From assembly GCA_035079385.1 (NCBI GenBank), contig JAVHKY010000023.1, positions 4,852,001 through 4,916,000 of the forward strand: DNA of 64,000 nucleotides, in the 5' to 3' direction. The notes under the pieces are model-generated. The model did no database searches. It worked only from the letters and a program-made list of their open reading frames with translations, and was not told the DNA's origin. This DNA comes from Aspidiotus rigidus (Eukaryota > Arthropoda > Insecta > Hemiptera > Diaspididae). Shown here one piece after another: positions 10,971 through 20,935 of the stretch (positions are counted from its first letter, which is position 1; each line of letters opens with the position of its first letter). Made by a program: the position numbers and the translations under genes.

Positions 10971-11361
10971 TAGAAATACTATAAAGAAAATGTTTCCTTC
11001 CTATACATTTTCTTCTAGAAGTTGATTTTTCCGAGATATCAGCAAAAATTTGATAAGTTTCGTCTAAATTTTGAAAACTATATTACTTCGAGGGAATTTT
11101 TGAGCTGACTATTCGGTCTAAACTGGACTTTCAATACATCATTTTATTTGAAATTTCAAGAGGAACATCTTTTGTTCAAAACATTTTCTTGTAAAACGCT
11201 TAGTTCTTGAAAAATAATCCAAAAACTGAATTTGGGGGGCCAAAACGTGCCACAAAAATTTTCCCGAGCCTTTAGGGAATGGGGTTTTTTTAGGTACTTT
11301 TCGATACCTTCCTCTACACAATTCAGCAAACACCCATTCTCTACCAAAAAATCCTTTTTCA
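10971..11361 (-). repeat. Right arm of 0.4-kb inverted repeat
   Basis: Mirror of 9069-9468; see that entry. The high similarity of the arms compared with the decayed LINE between them suggests the inverted pair is young or was homogenised. Confidence 0.85.
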
Positions 11362-11945
11362 AGTTCATTTTGTGTCGAATTTGACTAGACTAAAGTAGCT
11401 CATTTCGTCGTCGTCACGTCGTCTCTGCTACGCGGTTGGCCGAATGGCATGTCTGCAGGATTGAACTTTCGGAGTGTCTGATATTCTTCTTCTTATAGTC
11501 TTCGTCTCGGTCGTTTCCCTCTTGGAGTATAACTTGGCACAGCTTTTGGAGGACGGTGTTCTTTCATTCCTATCACATGTTCCCTTTATTTCAACCTACA
11601 CAGTTTTACTCGCTATACTAGTTGCAAACATGTGCCTGACGTCAGATATACCATGTTTGCTATCTTAAAAAGCGAACAAATTCAGCACGATAACGAAAAT
11701 TTGTACAAAATTTTTGGAAAATATTGATAAGAAAGAAACGTACGAGGAGAAGATATCGAGGGATGAACTATAGACTTGTGTAGTGCCGCTGGAAACCTTG
11801 TTCTTTCAGCTTTCAAACTGTCCAAAGAACGTTAAATTATTCCAAAGAGGCGGACAGGAATCTTCAAATATATTGAAAAAGAAATTATCGGAAGCTGCCT
11901 AAAGGATGCGAGTAATTCCGCCATGTACTCATAACACGGTATTTG
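11362..11945. other. Unassigned DNA
   Basis: A 64-codon hydrophobic frame (11,474-11,668, plus strand) is the only frame of note. It has no recognised domain and no splice or promoter context, so I do not call it a gene. Confidence 0.4.
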
Positions 11946-12219
11946 GCTATGACGATATTACCCGCTCTATTGTAATATTAGCAGTCCTATGTAAAAAGCC
12001 CAGTGGAGAAATTAGGTATCCACAACGTGTTAGGTAACTCCGCCCTCCTGGACCTTTACAAATTTTTCTATATAAGCACCAATTTTGACATGTTCCATGT
12101 CTTTTCTCTCGCCAGACCCCGATTTTGAAACTCGCGAGTACACCCCCCCCCCCCCCCCCCCCCGTCAAGAGAAATCGCTACCCAGTGGGTGATTCAGAAA
12201 TTCGCGAGTACGACCAGCG

Positions 12220-12428
12220 TAATAATAATAATCAATAATAAATAAATAAATAAATAAATAATTAAATAATTAAATAATTAAATAAATAAATAATTAAATG
12301 AATAAATAATTAAATAAATAAATAATTAAATAACTAAATAAATAAATAATTAAATAATTAAATAAATAAATAATTAAATAATTAAATAATTAAATAAATA
12401 AATAATTAAATAATTAAATAAATAAATA
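12220..12428. repeat. AAATAATT/AAAT microsatellite
   Basis: About 200 bp of irregular AATAAATAAATAATTAAAT units. Further tracts of the same kind lie at 12,715-12,866, 13,525-13,615, 13,970-14,168 and 43,985-44,460, always between the same satellite modules. Confidence 0.9.
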
Positions 12429-12570
12429 GTCGAAATTTTTCCAAGTCCCCCTTCTATCATATATAGCTCGGGAGTCGAAATTTTTCTAAGTCCCTCTCCT
12501 ATCATATATGGCTCGAGGCGAGAGTCGAAATTTGTCTAAGTCCCTATCATATATGGCTGGAGAGTCGAAA
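12428..12570 (+). repeat. 45-bp minisatellite, about 3 units
   Basis: Units contain TATCATATATAGCTCGGG and GTCGAAATTTTTCCAAGTCC, with period close to 45 bp. It is interrupted by the next GACATGTTCC module. Confidence 0.85.
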
Positions 12571-12725
12571 TGACATGTTCCATGTCTTTTCTCTCGCCAG
12601 ACCCCGATTTTGAAACTCGCGAGTACACCCCCCCTCCCCCCCCCCCGTCAAGAGAAATCTCTACCCAGTGGGTGATTCAGAAATTCGCGAGTACACCCCG
12701 CGTAATAATAATAATCAATAATAGA

Positions 12726-12758
<33 letters not shown>

Positions 12759-12865
12759 AAATAAATAAATAATTAAATAATTAAATAAATAAATAATTAA
12801 ATAATTGAATAAATAAATAATTAAATAATTAAATAAATAAATAATTAAATAATTAAATAAATAAA

Positions 12866-13432
12866 TAGTCGAAATTTTTCTAAGTCCCTCTCCTATCATA
12901 TATAGCTCGAGAGTCGAAATTTTTCCAAGTCCCTCTCCTATCATATATGGCTCGAGAGTCGAAATTTTTCCAAGTCCCTCTCCTATCATATATGGATCGA
13001 GAGTCGAAATTTTTCCAAGTCCCCCTTCTATCATAAACGGCTTTAGAGTCGAAATTCTTCTAAGTCCCCCTCCTATCATACCTAGCTCAGGAGTCGAAAA
13101 ATTTGTCTAAGTCCCCCTTTTATCGCATATGGCTCGAGAGTCGAAATTTTTGCAAGTCCCTCTCTTATCATACATGACTCGAGAGTCGAAATTTTTTCAA
13201 GTCCCCCTTCTATCATATATAGCTCGAGAGTCGAAATTCTTCTAAGTCCCTCTCCTATCATATATGGCTCGAGAGTCGAAATTTTTCTGTCCCCCTTGTA
13301 TCATATATAGCTCGAGAGTCGAAATTCTTCTAAGTCCCTCTCCTATCATATATGGCTCGAGAGTCGAAATTTTTCTAAGTCCCCCTTCTATCGTATATGG
13401 CTCGAGGGTCGAAATTTTTCTAAGTTTTTCGC
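12866..13432 (+). repeat. 45-bp minisatellite, about 12 units
   Basis: Tandem array with period 44-45 bp; key blocks are TATCATATATGGCTCGAG and AGTCGAAATTTTTCTAAGTC. A 45-bp period keeps the frame, so both strands show long repetitive frames (minus 12,648-13,079; both strands 13,242-13,505). These are best read as by-products of the array. The array ends in GGACGGCGCACGG repeats and the 13,508 hairpin. Confidence 0.9.
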
Positions 13433-13507
13433 TGGACGGCGGACGGCGGACGGCGCACGGCGGACGGCGCACGGCGCACGGCAGATTTCTCAAATAGCCC
13501 CCCATAA

Positions 13508-13522
13508 AACAGGTTCCCTGTT
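13508..13522 (+). repeat. Hairpin AACAGGTTCCCTGTT at array end
   Basis: Palindrome followed by AAAA directly after the CGGACGGCGCACGG tail of the minisatellite. An equivalent junction is at 49,183-49,197. This could be the 3' hairpin of a Helentron-like or other non-autonomous element that carries an internal minisatellite. Confidence 0.5.
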
Positions 13523-13619
13523 AAAATTAAATAATTAAAGAATTAAATAAATAAATAATTAAATAATTAAATAATTAAATAAATAAATAATTAAATAATT
13601 AATATAATTAATAATTAGA

Positions 13620-14990
13620 AAATTTTCTAAGTCCCTCTTCCTATCATATATGGCTGGATAGTCGAAATTTTTCAAAGTCCCCTAGACTTGAATTGTCTCA
13701 TACCATTCCAATACAACAGCGAGACAGGGGGCGAACGAGCGGAGCGAGTTCGCGCTACCTCATATTTCTCAAAAAAGACTTGAATTTTCTCATACCATTC
13801 CAATACAACAGCGAGATCACTCATTCGCCCCACCGAAAGTTGATACCTCAAAATATAGAACACCCATAATTACCTCAAAATATTTCTCACACAAGACTTA
13901 TACGACGCCAAGATAGGTAAAGCGGTAAACGAATAATATCTCACGAACACTTGACCTAGTAGAAGAATTAATAATAAATAAATAAATGAATAAATAAATA
14001 AATAAATAGATGAATAAATAAATAAATAAATAATATTGAATAATTAAATAATGAAATGATAAAATAATTGAATAATTAAATAATTAAATAATTAAATAAT
14101 TACATAATTAAATAAATAAATAATTAAATAATTAAATAAATAAATAATTAAATAATTAAATAAATAAAGGCTGAATAGTCGAAATTTTTCCAAGTCCCCT
14201 AGACTTGAATTGTCTCACACCATTCCAATACAACAGCGAGACAGGGGGCGAACGAGCGGAGCGAGTTCGCGCTACCTCATATTTCTCATAGAAGACTTAT
14301 ACGACGTCAAGATAGGTAAAGTTTTCCAAGTCCCTCTTCCTATCATATATGGCTGGATAGTCGAAATTTTTCCAAGTCCCCTAGACTTGAATTGTCACAT
14401 ACCATTCCAATACAACAGCGAGACAGGGGGCGAACGAGCGGAGCGAGTTCGCGCTACCTCGTATTTCTCATAGAAGACTTATACGACGCCAAGATAGGTA
14501 AGGGGGTAAACGAATTTTTTAAATTACGCTCTTTGGACAGGTAATAGGGGGGGATTGAAAGATGATCGATGCCGCCTGTGCACTGACCACACTTCTTCGC
14601 ATTCTGATTTCTCTACGCTTCGTACCAGCGTTCGTTTTTCTCAAAACGCGTTTTTTCGAGATACGCCCTTCTTGAAAAGAAGGCTTCAATTAAATAATTA
14701 AATAATTAGTCCGAGAGTCTGTGCGTCCGTGCAAGCGTGCGTCCGTGCACATCTCTACCCCGTGGGTGATTCAGAAATTTGCGAGTACACCCCGTGTGCT
14801 TAAATAATTAAATAAATAAATAATCAAATAACCGCGAGTTCACCCCACGAAAGGTGATACCTCAAAATATTTCTCATAAAGGCGATACCTCATATTTCTC
14901 ATAGAAGACTTGAATTTTCTCACACCATTCCAATAGAACAGCGAGACAGGGGGCGAACGGTGATACCTCAAAATATACAAAATTTTCCTC
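13620..14990. repeat. Repeated satellite modules with AT microsatellite spacers
   Basis: A module with CATACCATTCCAATACAACA, GCGAACGAGCGGAGCGAG and a segment ending GACGCCAAGATAGGTAAA occurs near 13,680, 14,200, 14,385 and (partly) 14,905. Its relatives lie at 44,520-44,720. No gene is credible here. Confidence 0.85.
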
Positions 14991-15600
14991 ATTCTTCCTT
15001 TTGATACCTGGGATTATACTTCTTAATTCCCTTCTGAAGCCCATCCAGTTGGCTTCACAATTAAATGCCGCAGTCAGCTGTGAAATGCAATTCTCCTACA
15101 GCATGGCGATAATACTTCCACAGAATCCTAGTACACTACGATTGTTAGGCCTAGTATAGGAAAGGCCTAGTTAAGGGGGCAGGATGAGCTAATTAGCCTA
15201 TCATACGATAATTATATGAAGCCCTAGAATATTGTGTGTCTATAGTCCAGTATATTATACTGTATGTAGGCAAAGGATGCAGGTCTCTAAGTACCGAAGG
15301 CCGAAGTTTTTTTTTTCAAGTTCCTAAGTCATCAAGCGTGACAAAACACCGTGACAGTTTTTCAAGGAGATTTTCCCAGGAGCAGTCCCAGCGAAAAACC
15401 GTGACAGGTTTTCTTGACGGTTTTTCCGAGAATAGTCCCAATCTTATAAGCATTTATTCTAAAATGCTAAAATAAAATTCATTTGAATAAAAGAGTGCGA
15501 TAATTCAAAAATTTTATCATTCCTTGTTCTCATGTTGCTTGGCAATTGAGATTGTCGATTAGTGCACCTTCTATGGTTTTTGCCTTCCTCTACGTATACT
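14991..15600. other. Unassigned DNA with a small direct repeat
   Basis: A CGTGACAG-containing segment is repeated at about 15,350 and 15,400. The 79-codon frame here spans this repeat and has no recognised domain. Confidence 0.4.
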
Positions 15601-18600
15601 TGACAGCTTGGTATAGAGTGATTTATTTAAAGATAAATTTAATTTGTAAAGGCATTGGGAATGGCTGATCACCATTTGTGCAGTTGAGAAATACTGGTTA
15701 AACTTTTGGTGAATGCTCTAATTAGCTTGATGATGTGAAACTGAAACCGAGGCAAATTTTCATTCAAACCCCTTCAATTTAAAGCAGTGTTTCTCAACCT
15801 TTCTTATATCGCGGCACATTTCTCCATGAGACGATATTATTGCGGCACAGTATTTCCAGTGAGCGGGGCTTGATCCTGTCCCATCCTACCTAACACCCTA
15901 ACCTAGTCTCTTTTCTTGGATACCAACGCTAGAGGCAATTGTGCAATTGTGCATAGGGTTTGGCGTCTGCTCTTTTGTGGGAGGAGTAGGAAACCAACAC
16001 TGCTCCTGACGGGAAAGAGACATGCCGTTTGACCCCCAAGGTGATGGGGTTCGCCTCCGGCATGTTCTACAGTTTGGAGAGCACGTTAGGAATGTCCTTG
16101 GTGGGTAGTAATAGAACGTGTTTAGGGTTCTGTTTCTGCAACGCTGGCGGACTTAGCTTCTTCTTGGGAGGTTCTCTCTTGGCCTCCTTGGCCAGCCGAC
16201 GTCTTTCCCCGCGCTGCATCTCAAATTGAGGTTCAATGCCTCGGGGAATATTTTACGCAATGGAGGGAACTTATTAGAAGCTCGCTTCTTGTTGCCGACT
16301 TGCGGTAGAGATCGGTAAATGCGCCATGTTTCATTAATGCGGGTAAACGTGAGAAATTATCGTTGTGTCGGCCCATAGAGGGACCTCAAAAACCCCGTGT
16401 CGATTAAATCGAGCAAATGTGTGAGAGTTACTCCTGTTTCAAGCACTGCAGCAAGTGTTACCTAGAAAATTGTCCTCTGGGAGATATATGACAGTTGCTC
16501 GTTCTTTCAAGGAATGGAGGGAAAGTTACCGAGAAGCTAGTCTCCCGTTGTGAGTTTGCAAGAGAGATCAAGACGGACAAATGCATGAGAGTCCCTTGGT
16601 TTTTCAGACATGTTACTGAGACTAGCGCCCTCTGTAGTGAGCTCGCGGTGAGAGATTAGCCAAAGTTCCATATTTGATCAATGCAGGCAAACGTAAGGAA
16701 ATTTTTGTTGTGTTGGCCGCTTGAGGGATGTTATCAAGAAGCCGATCTTCCGGTGTGTGCTTGCAGTGAGAGACTGGTTCAACGCCCAATTCAATCGATT
16801 TGATACCGTACCTACATATAACTTTTAGGTGTAGGTACTGTACCTGCATTTAATCAGGTAATTCGCAGATGCAAGCGCACGGTCTACTACTTTGTCCAAT
16901 AATTTGGGGGGGAACAAGGGTGGTACACAGATTTGTCCAGTAATTTCCAGGACAATTCCTGAGTTTCCACTCTCTCTGCTTCATGCAGTACATATATTAT
17001 ACTAGGCTAATACTAGCACTACGCTTAAACCTAGTACAATAGAGCTAGTATGAATATTACTAATACAGACCTCCTAAGCCTGCCTAAACTTAGTATGAAG
17101 CTAGTATAAAGGAGACTTGCACCTAGTATTCTAAGCCCAGTATAAAATGTCAAATAATATAGCTTAGTTATAGGCTGGTATGATGTATATTAGGGTTAGT
17201 ATGATGAAGCCTAGTATACTAAGCTAGTACACTGTACATCAGGTCTGGGTTTCACAGCTCTTCTTAGCCTACCTCACATCTAGTATACTGTAAGTAAGAA
17301 AACGCAAGCACGCGCATGCAAATTTTGAAACTAGGGTAGGGGTTGAAGCATACAGTACACCGGATTTCTAGAACTAGTATGAAGCTAGTATAAGCCTAGT
17401 ACACCAGTAGATTACTGCATAGATCAAAGAGAGATCTTGCACGCACTCACGCACGCAAATTTTGAAATATTATGTAGGATCGGAGCAAAGACATGAAACG
17501 TGTCAAAAATTGGTAATTATTTTCCCAGTTCATGTAGATTTATGTTTTTGATCAAAATTTTGCGGCACACCTGAGGCGGGTTTGCGGCACAGTGATGCGC
17601 CGCGGCACACCGGTTGAGAAACACTGATTTAAAGGAAGTTTTGATAGTTCTTCCGCAGTACCACAGGGATTTGTTCTGGGTCCGTACCTCTTTCTCTTAA
17701 TCATGATTGGCGTGGATAAAGAATTAAGTTATTCGCTGTGCTCACTTTATACTCATGATGTAAAGCTATTGAGGGAGGTACACTGTTTGAAGGATTCTGC
17801 GTTACTGCAGCGGGACCTTGATATGTTGACGAGATGAAGCAAGGAAAATTCTATGCCTTCAATCACCAAAAAATGTAAAGTTATGACGTTCTCTTGCAAG
17901 CGAAATAAATCAGGTATATTACCAGATACGTGGAGAGATCCTGGAATCGGTTGAGGAAATTCGGGATCTAGATGTCCTCTTTGATCCCAGAATAAACTTT
18001 GACTGCCACTTATACAAGGTACTAAACAGCGCAAAACGCAATCTATAGGAATCATTATGAGACAAACCAGATCTCTTGTCAACATCTGTATCTGATACTT
18101 GTACAATCACATCTGGATAGTGCTAATGCAAGTGTGATATGGGGTTCAATAGATAAGGGGAAGTTGAAAAAAAAATTGAACGTATTCATGAATTGATTTC
18201 TATTTTAGAAAGTTAGGATATTGCGATACTTCAATCACTTATTCGGAATTGGTCCTTGGTTACGAGATAACTACTCTAAATGTGGAAATGAAACTTAGTT
18301 TAATAATGATAGTGAGGGATATCCTCTGTACAAAAACGGAATGGTCGTTTTTACTAAGTAAAATAGATTTCTTCGATCCCTCCAGAACGACTAGGTGTAG
18401 GGATATCATTCAGATACCTCAGTACAGAACGCAGCAATTTGCTTCTGCTCCACTTCTTCGTGCCCTGTCTCTGTTGAACCATGTTGTAAAAGAAGATCGC
18501 ACAATCGACATATTTTTCGACAGTAAAAAAAATATTAGGTAGCAAGGTGACCAGAGTCCTCACGAACTTGGAAACAAATTGATAACGCTTGCCCATTCCG

Positions 18601-18840
18601 TATTGGTTCATCATCTATCATTCTTTTTTTTCCCCTTCTTTTCAAACGGGTTGGGGGTTTGGGGTGGCTAGTGGTGGACATGTTATCATGATTGTTGTTA
18701 GCTTATTTTTCATCTCTTATTATTTTTGTTCTTTGTCTTTTTTGTTTTGTTTTTATTTTTTTGAAAGTGCTCTCTTATCATTTGCTAACCGGTTGTCACA
18801 GGACACTCTAATATAAATAAGTAAAATAAAATGAAATAAA
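15600..18840 (+). pseudogene. Jockey/CR1-type LINE RT remnant, split by a hAT-like element
   Basis: After the hAT-like insertion ends at 17,626, a frame from about 17,656 reads AVPQGFVLGPYLFLL (RT motif B). Next come YTHDVKLL in the position of the YADD box, LQRDLDML, and KCKVMTFSCKRN. Further on, 18,430-18,540 gives PLLRALSLLNHV and DIFFDS, the usual 3' end of Jockey/CR1 ORF2. Stops and frameshifts are frequent, and the YADD aspartate pair is lost (THDV). The LINE ends in an A-rich tail near 18,815-18,845. The part upstream of the hAT (15,600-15,784) is too decayed to assign on its own. Confidence 0.68.
15785..17626 (-). mobile_element. hAT-like non-autonomous element, copy A
   Basis: Terminal inverted repeats begin CAGTGTTTCTCAACC at both ends. 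They are flanked by an exact 8-bp target duplication ATTTAAAG at 15,777-15,784 and 17,627-17,634, the hAT hallmark. Orientation is opposite to copies B and C. The interior holds the diverged ~115-bp tandem repeat (16,250-16,790), the K/R/P-rich frame (antisense here, disrupted), and a CTAGTATA-rich half. No transposase is visible. Confidence 0.9.
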
Positions 18841-19009
18841 ATTTAAATATGCAATTCATTGTAATTGAAAAATATTATAACTGTGTATATTAGCATTGAA
18901 TAAGTGTAAGTAATAAGCCCAATCGCGTTTTATCCTGTTCCAGAAAAATTATGCAACAGCCTTCCTTCATAACATTCTTTTTTAGTCATTGGAAATATTA
19001 GAAGCTGAA
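18841..19009. other. 3' flank of the secreted-protein gene
   Basis: AT-rich; I see no canonical AATAAA for the minus-strand gene, so its 3' end is undefined. Confidence 0.3.
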
Positions 19010-19273
19010 TTACGCATCCCGACAATCGAATCCCAAAGGTTGGGGACAGTGCGAGGAAAAGTCACTTTGACGTCCTGTTCCTGGGCACCCTTGGTTTGCG
19101 TCAAACAGGCAATTGGATCCTCGCAAGCATCCTTGAGCAAAGGCACAAGCTTGTGGTGTAGCCGCTGTTTGTTTACAATGACATACTCGCGCGGCGTCAG
19201 TATGGTAAACCATTACAGCAACGATGATGCAAAATGCGAAGAGGAAGGATTTGCGTAACGACGATTGGATCAT
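19010..19273 (-). CDS. Small secreted cysteine-rich protein (87 aa)
   Basis: Chosen start is ATG 19,273, because a hydrophobic signal peptide follows at once (residues 6-24, core FLFAFCIIVAVMVY) with likely cleavage after HTDA near residue 27. The mature part of about 60 residues has eight cysteines (31, 33, 43, 49, 55, 63, 76, 84), enough for four disulfides. The longer frame upstream (to 19,351) is probably leader and intron: GTAAGT lies at 19,329-19,324 and a pyrimidine-rich acceptor CGTTAG ends at 19,290, giving a 40-nt intron just before this exon. Two LINEs sit upstream, and a TATA promoter with a spliced first exon lies on the same strand near 22.9 kb and may belong to this gene. The family is not recognised; it could be an effector, defence or structural peptide. 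This is the best host-gene candidate in the window. Confidence 0.6.
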   Translation of the reverse strand: MIQSSLRKSFLFAFCIIVAVMVYHTDAARVCHCKQTAATPQACAFAQGCLRGSNCLFDANQGCPGTGRQSDFSSHCPQPLGFDCRDA

Positions 19274-19289
19274 TGTGATATTGGAGTAC

Positions 19290-19329
19290 CTAACGAAAAA
19301 ATTCATAAAATATGTAAATAATGACTTAC
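19290..19329 (-). other. Candidate 40-nt intron in 5' leader
   Basis: Minus strand: donor GTAAGTC after TGTACAA, acceptor TTTTTCGTTAG before GTACTCC. Very short for an intron, but the signals are canonical. The upstream exon would run from about 19,391 (after CTTCAATCAG) to 19,330. Confidence 0.4.
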
Positions 19330-19412
19330 TTGTACATCTCATAGAATTCAAACTTGAGTCATAATGTCAGCTTTGTCGTTCAGTCCGCTCTGATTGAAGG
19401 AAAAATATGTAA

Positions 19413-20935
19413 AAATTGACCCTCCTCCCTGCCTCATACCTCCCTATAGCACTCTCCAGCGTTCTCGGCAAAAAATCTTCAACAAAAGACTTCTATGGAT
19501 TTAGAATCACACAATATTCTCTCCCCTTTCCAATATGGTTTCAGAAAGGGACGGAACATTATGCAACCTCTTTTAGACCTTCAATCTCAAATCTACGATG
19601 CTACCACCAACAAATCCTGCTTTTACTCCATCTTCTTCGACCTCCAGGAAGCCTTTCTTTGGGTCTGGTGTCACCTTATCTCTTTCAAACTCCACAAAAT
19701 TGGTCTCCGAGGCTACCTCCCAAACATCCTGAAAACTTCTCTTAAAGAGAGAACCCTTTTTGTAAGAATCCATTAGATAACCTCCTCCCTCTCTCAGTCC
19801 AAAACGGAGTCCTTCGAGGCGCAGTTTAAAGCCCACAGACTCTTCCAGGAGACCGTCAATTCAATTACTACATGGGCATCAATAATCGGATTCAGATTTT
19901 ATTCAGTAATTTTCAAAAAAAGAGCCTCATCCCATCTATCCCTCCCCTCATTTTACAAAACTTCGAAATTCCATCACGAAGCAACGGCAAACTTCTAGGC
20001 CTACATTTTGATCAAAAACTCACTCGGGCCCCATACATTGAAACCCTGACAACCAAATGTACAAGCGCTCTAAACATTTTCAAATGCATATCTTACCCCT
20101 CGAAAGGATGCACCCAAAAATGACTACTCCTCCAACTATACAAAAGCCTCATTCGCTGAAAAGTTGACTATGGTTTCCCCACTTTATAACTTGGACAACA
20201 AAACTGTCCTCGCCATACTTGACTTCATCCAAACATCCTCGGAGCTTATCGTACTAGCCCGAAACTTGCCCTATACACAGAGGCCTCAGGCCCTCCCCTT
20301 CACTTCCAAAGACTAACCCTAACCTCAAACTTTTTATCTTCTGTCTCCAAGTTTCTGCAACTTCCAATTTTCAACCGAATCTTTCATGTCAACAACAATC
20401 AATTCTCCACCAAACATATTTGCCTCCAACTCAATCACTCTCTTAACATAGCAAATCCCCTAGAACCGATAGGCCTACCCACAATCTTCCTTCCTTGGAC
20501 TCTCTTCAATCCAAAATACGTGTCGATCTCACCGAAACCCCCAAATCCGACAAAATTGCTTGTCTCAACACGTCAGAAAATTACTTCAAGACACACTCTG
20601 CCGAACTAATGGGTCTAAAACATCTAACAGAACAGATCGCGCATACTGCATCGACGGAGAAATATTTTCAGAATGCATCCGCAACATAATATAGCTTCCA
20701 TATTTATAGCGGAACTTATAGCCATACTTACCTGCCTCTCCCAACTTCCTCCAAACGGCAAATTCTCTCTCTTCCCTTCATTCGCTTACATACCCACACT
20801 ACTCCAACCCAATCATAAAACGCATTCTCCTCACACTTCATACTCTAAGCTTAATCAACACCCTAATAATCTTCATATGATGGATCCCCGGACATGACGC
20901 CGTTGACCAAAACGCTATCTCTCTTACCAGGTAGG
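19413..20935 (+). pseudogene. I-clade LINE, RT to RNase H, decayed
   Basis: 5'-truncated LINE. In order: YLPIALSSVLGK (RT), SPFQYGFRKGRN (19,520), FFDLQEAF (motif A, near 19,636) with SFKLHKIGLRGYLPN, then a region with GLHFDQKLT (near 20,000). The RNase H domain follows (AELIAILTCLSQ near 20,710, then WIPGHDAVDQNA near 20,885). The RT catalytic box is not seen, and frames shift repeatedly. RNase H places it in the I superfamily. It meets a related LINE tail to tail at about 20,935. Confidence 0.75.

Larger units (their letters stand above)
12085..12680. repeat. Two direct copies of a satellite module, with a C21 tract
   Basis: A module beginning GACATGTTCCATGTCTTTTC and running through CTCGCGAGTACACCC recurs at about 12,088 and 12,568. 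It is followed by C-rich runs (C21 at 12,143-12,163), then by AT microsatellite made of AATAAATA and AATTAAATA units. The same module is found at 43,920. Confidence 0.8.

Noticed and set aside
11474..11668. 64-codon hydrophobic frame, possible small membrane protein
   Set aside because: No promoter, splice or homology evidence; hydrophobic frames arise easily in T-rich DNA.
12648..13079. 143-codon minus frame with MIGEGLGKISTLE repeats
   Set aside because: Direct read-through of the 45-bp minisatellite and AT microsatellite; the same happens on the other strand.
12220..14170. CRISPR-like array (repeat with spacers)
   Set aside because: Units are adjacent minisatellite or microsatellite copies without unique spacers, and the DNA is eukaryotic.
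16029..16229. 66-codon frame with SFFLGGSLLASLASRR
   Set aside because: Antisense of the K/R/P-rich frame in hAT-like copy A; the same antisense frame appears in copies B and C.
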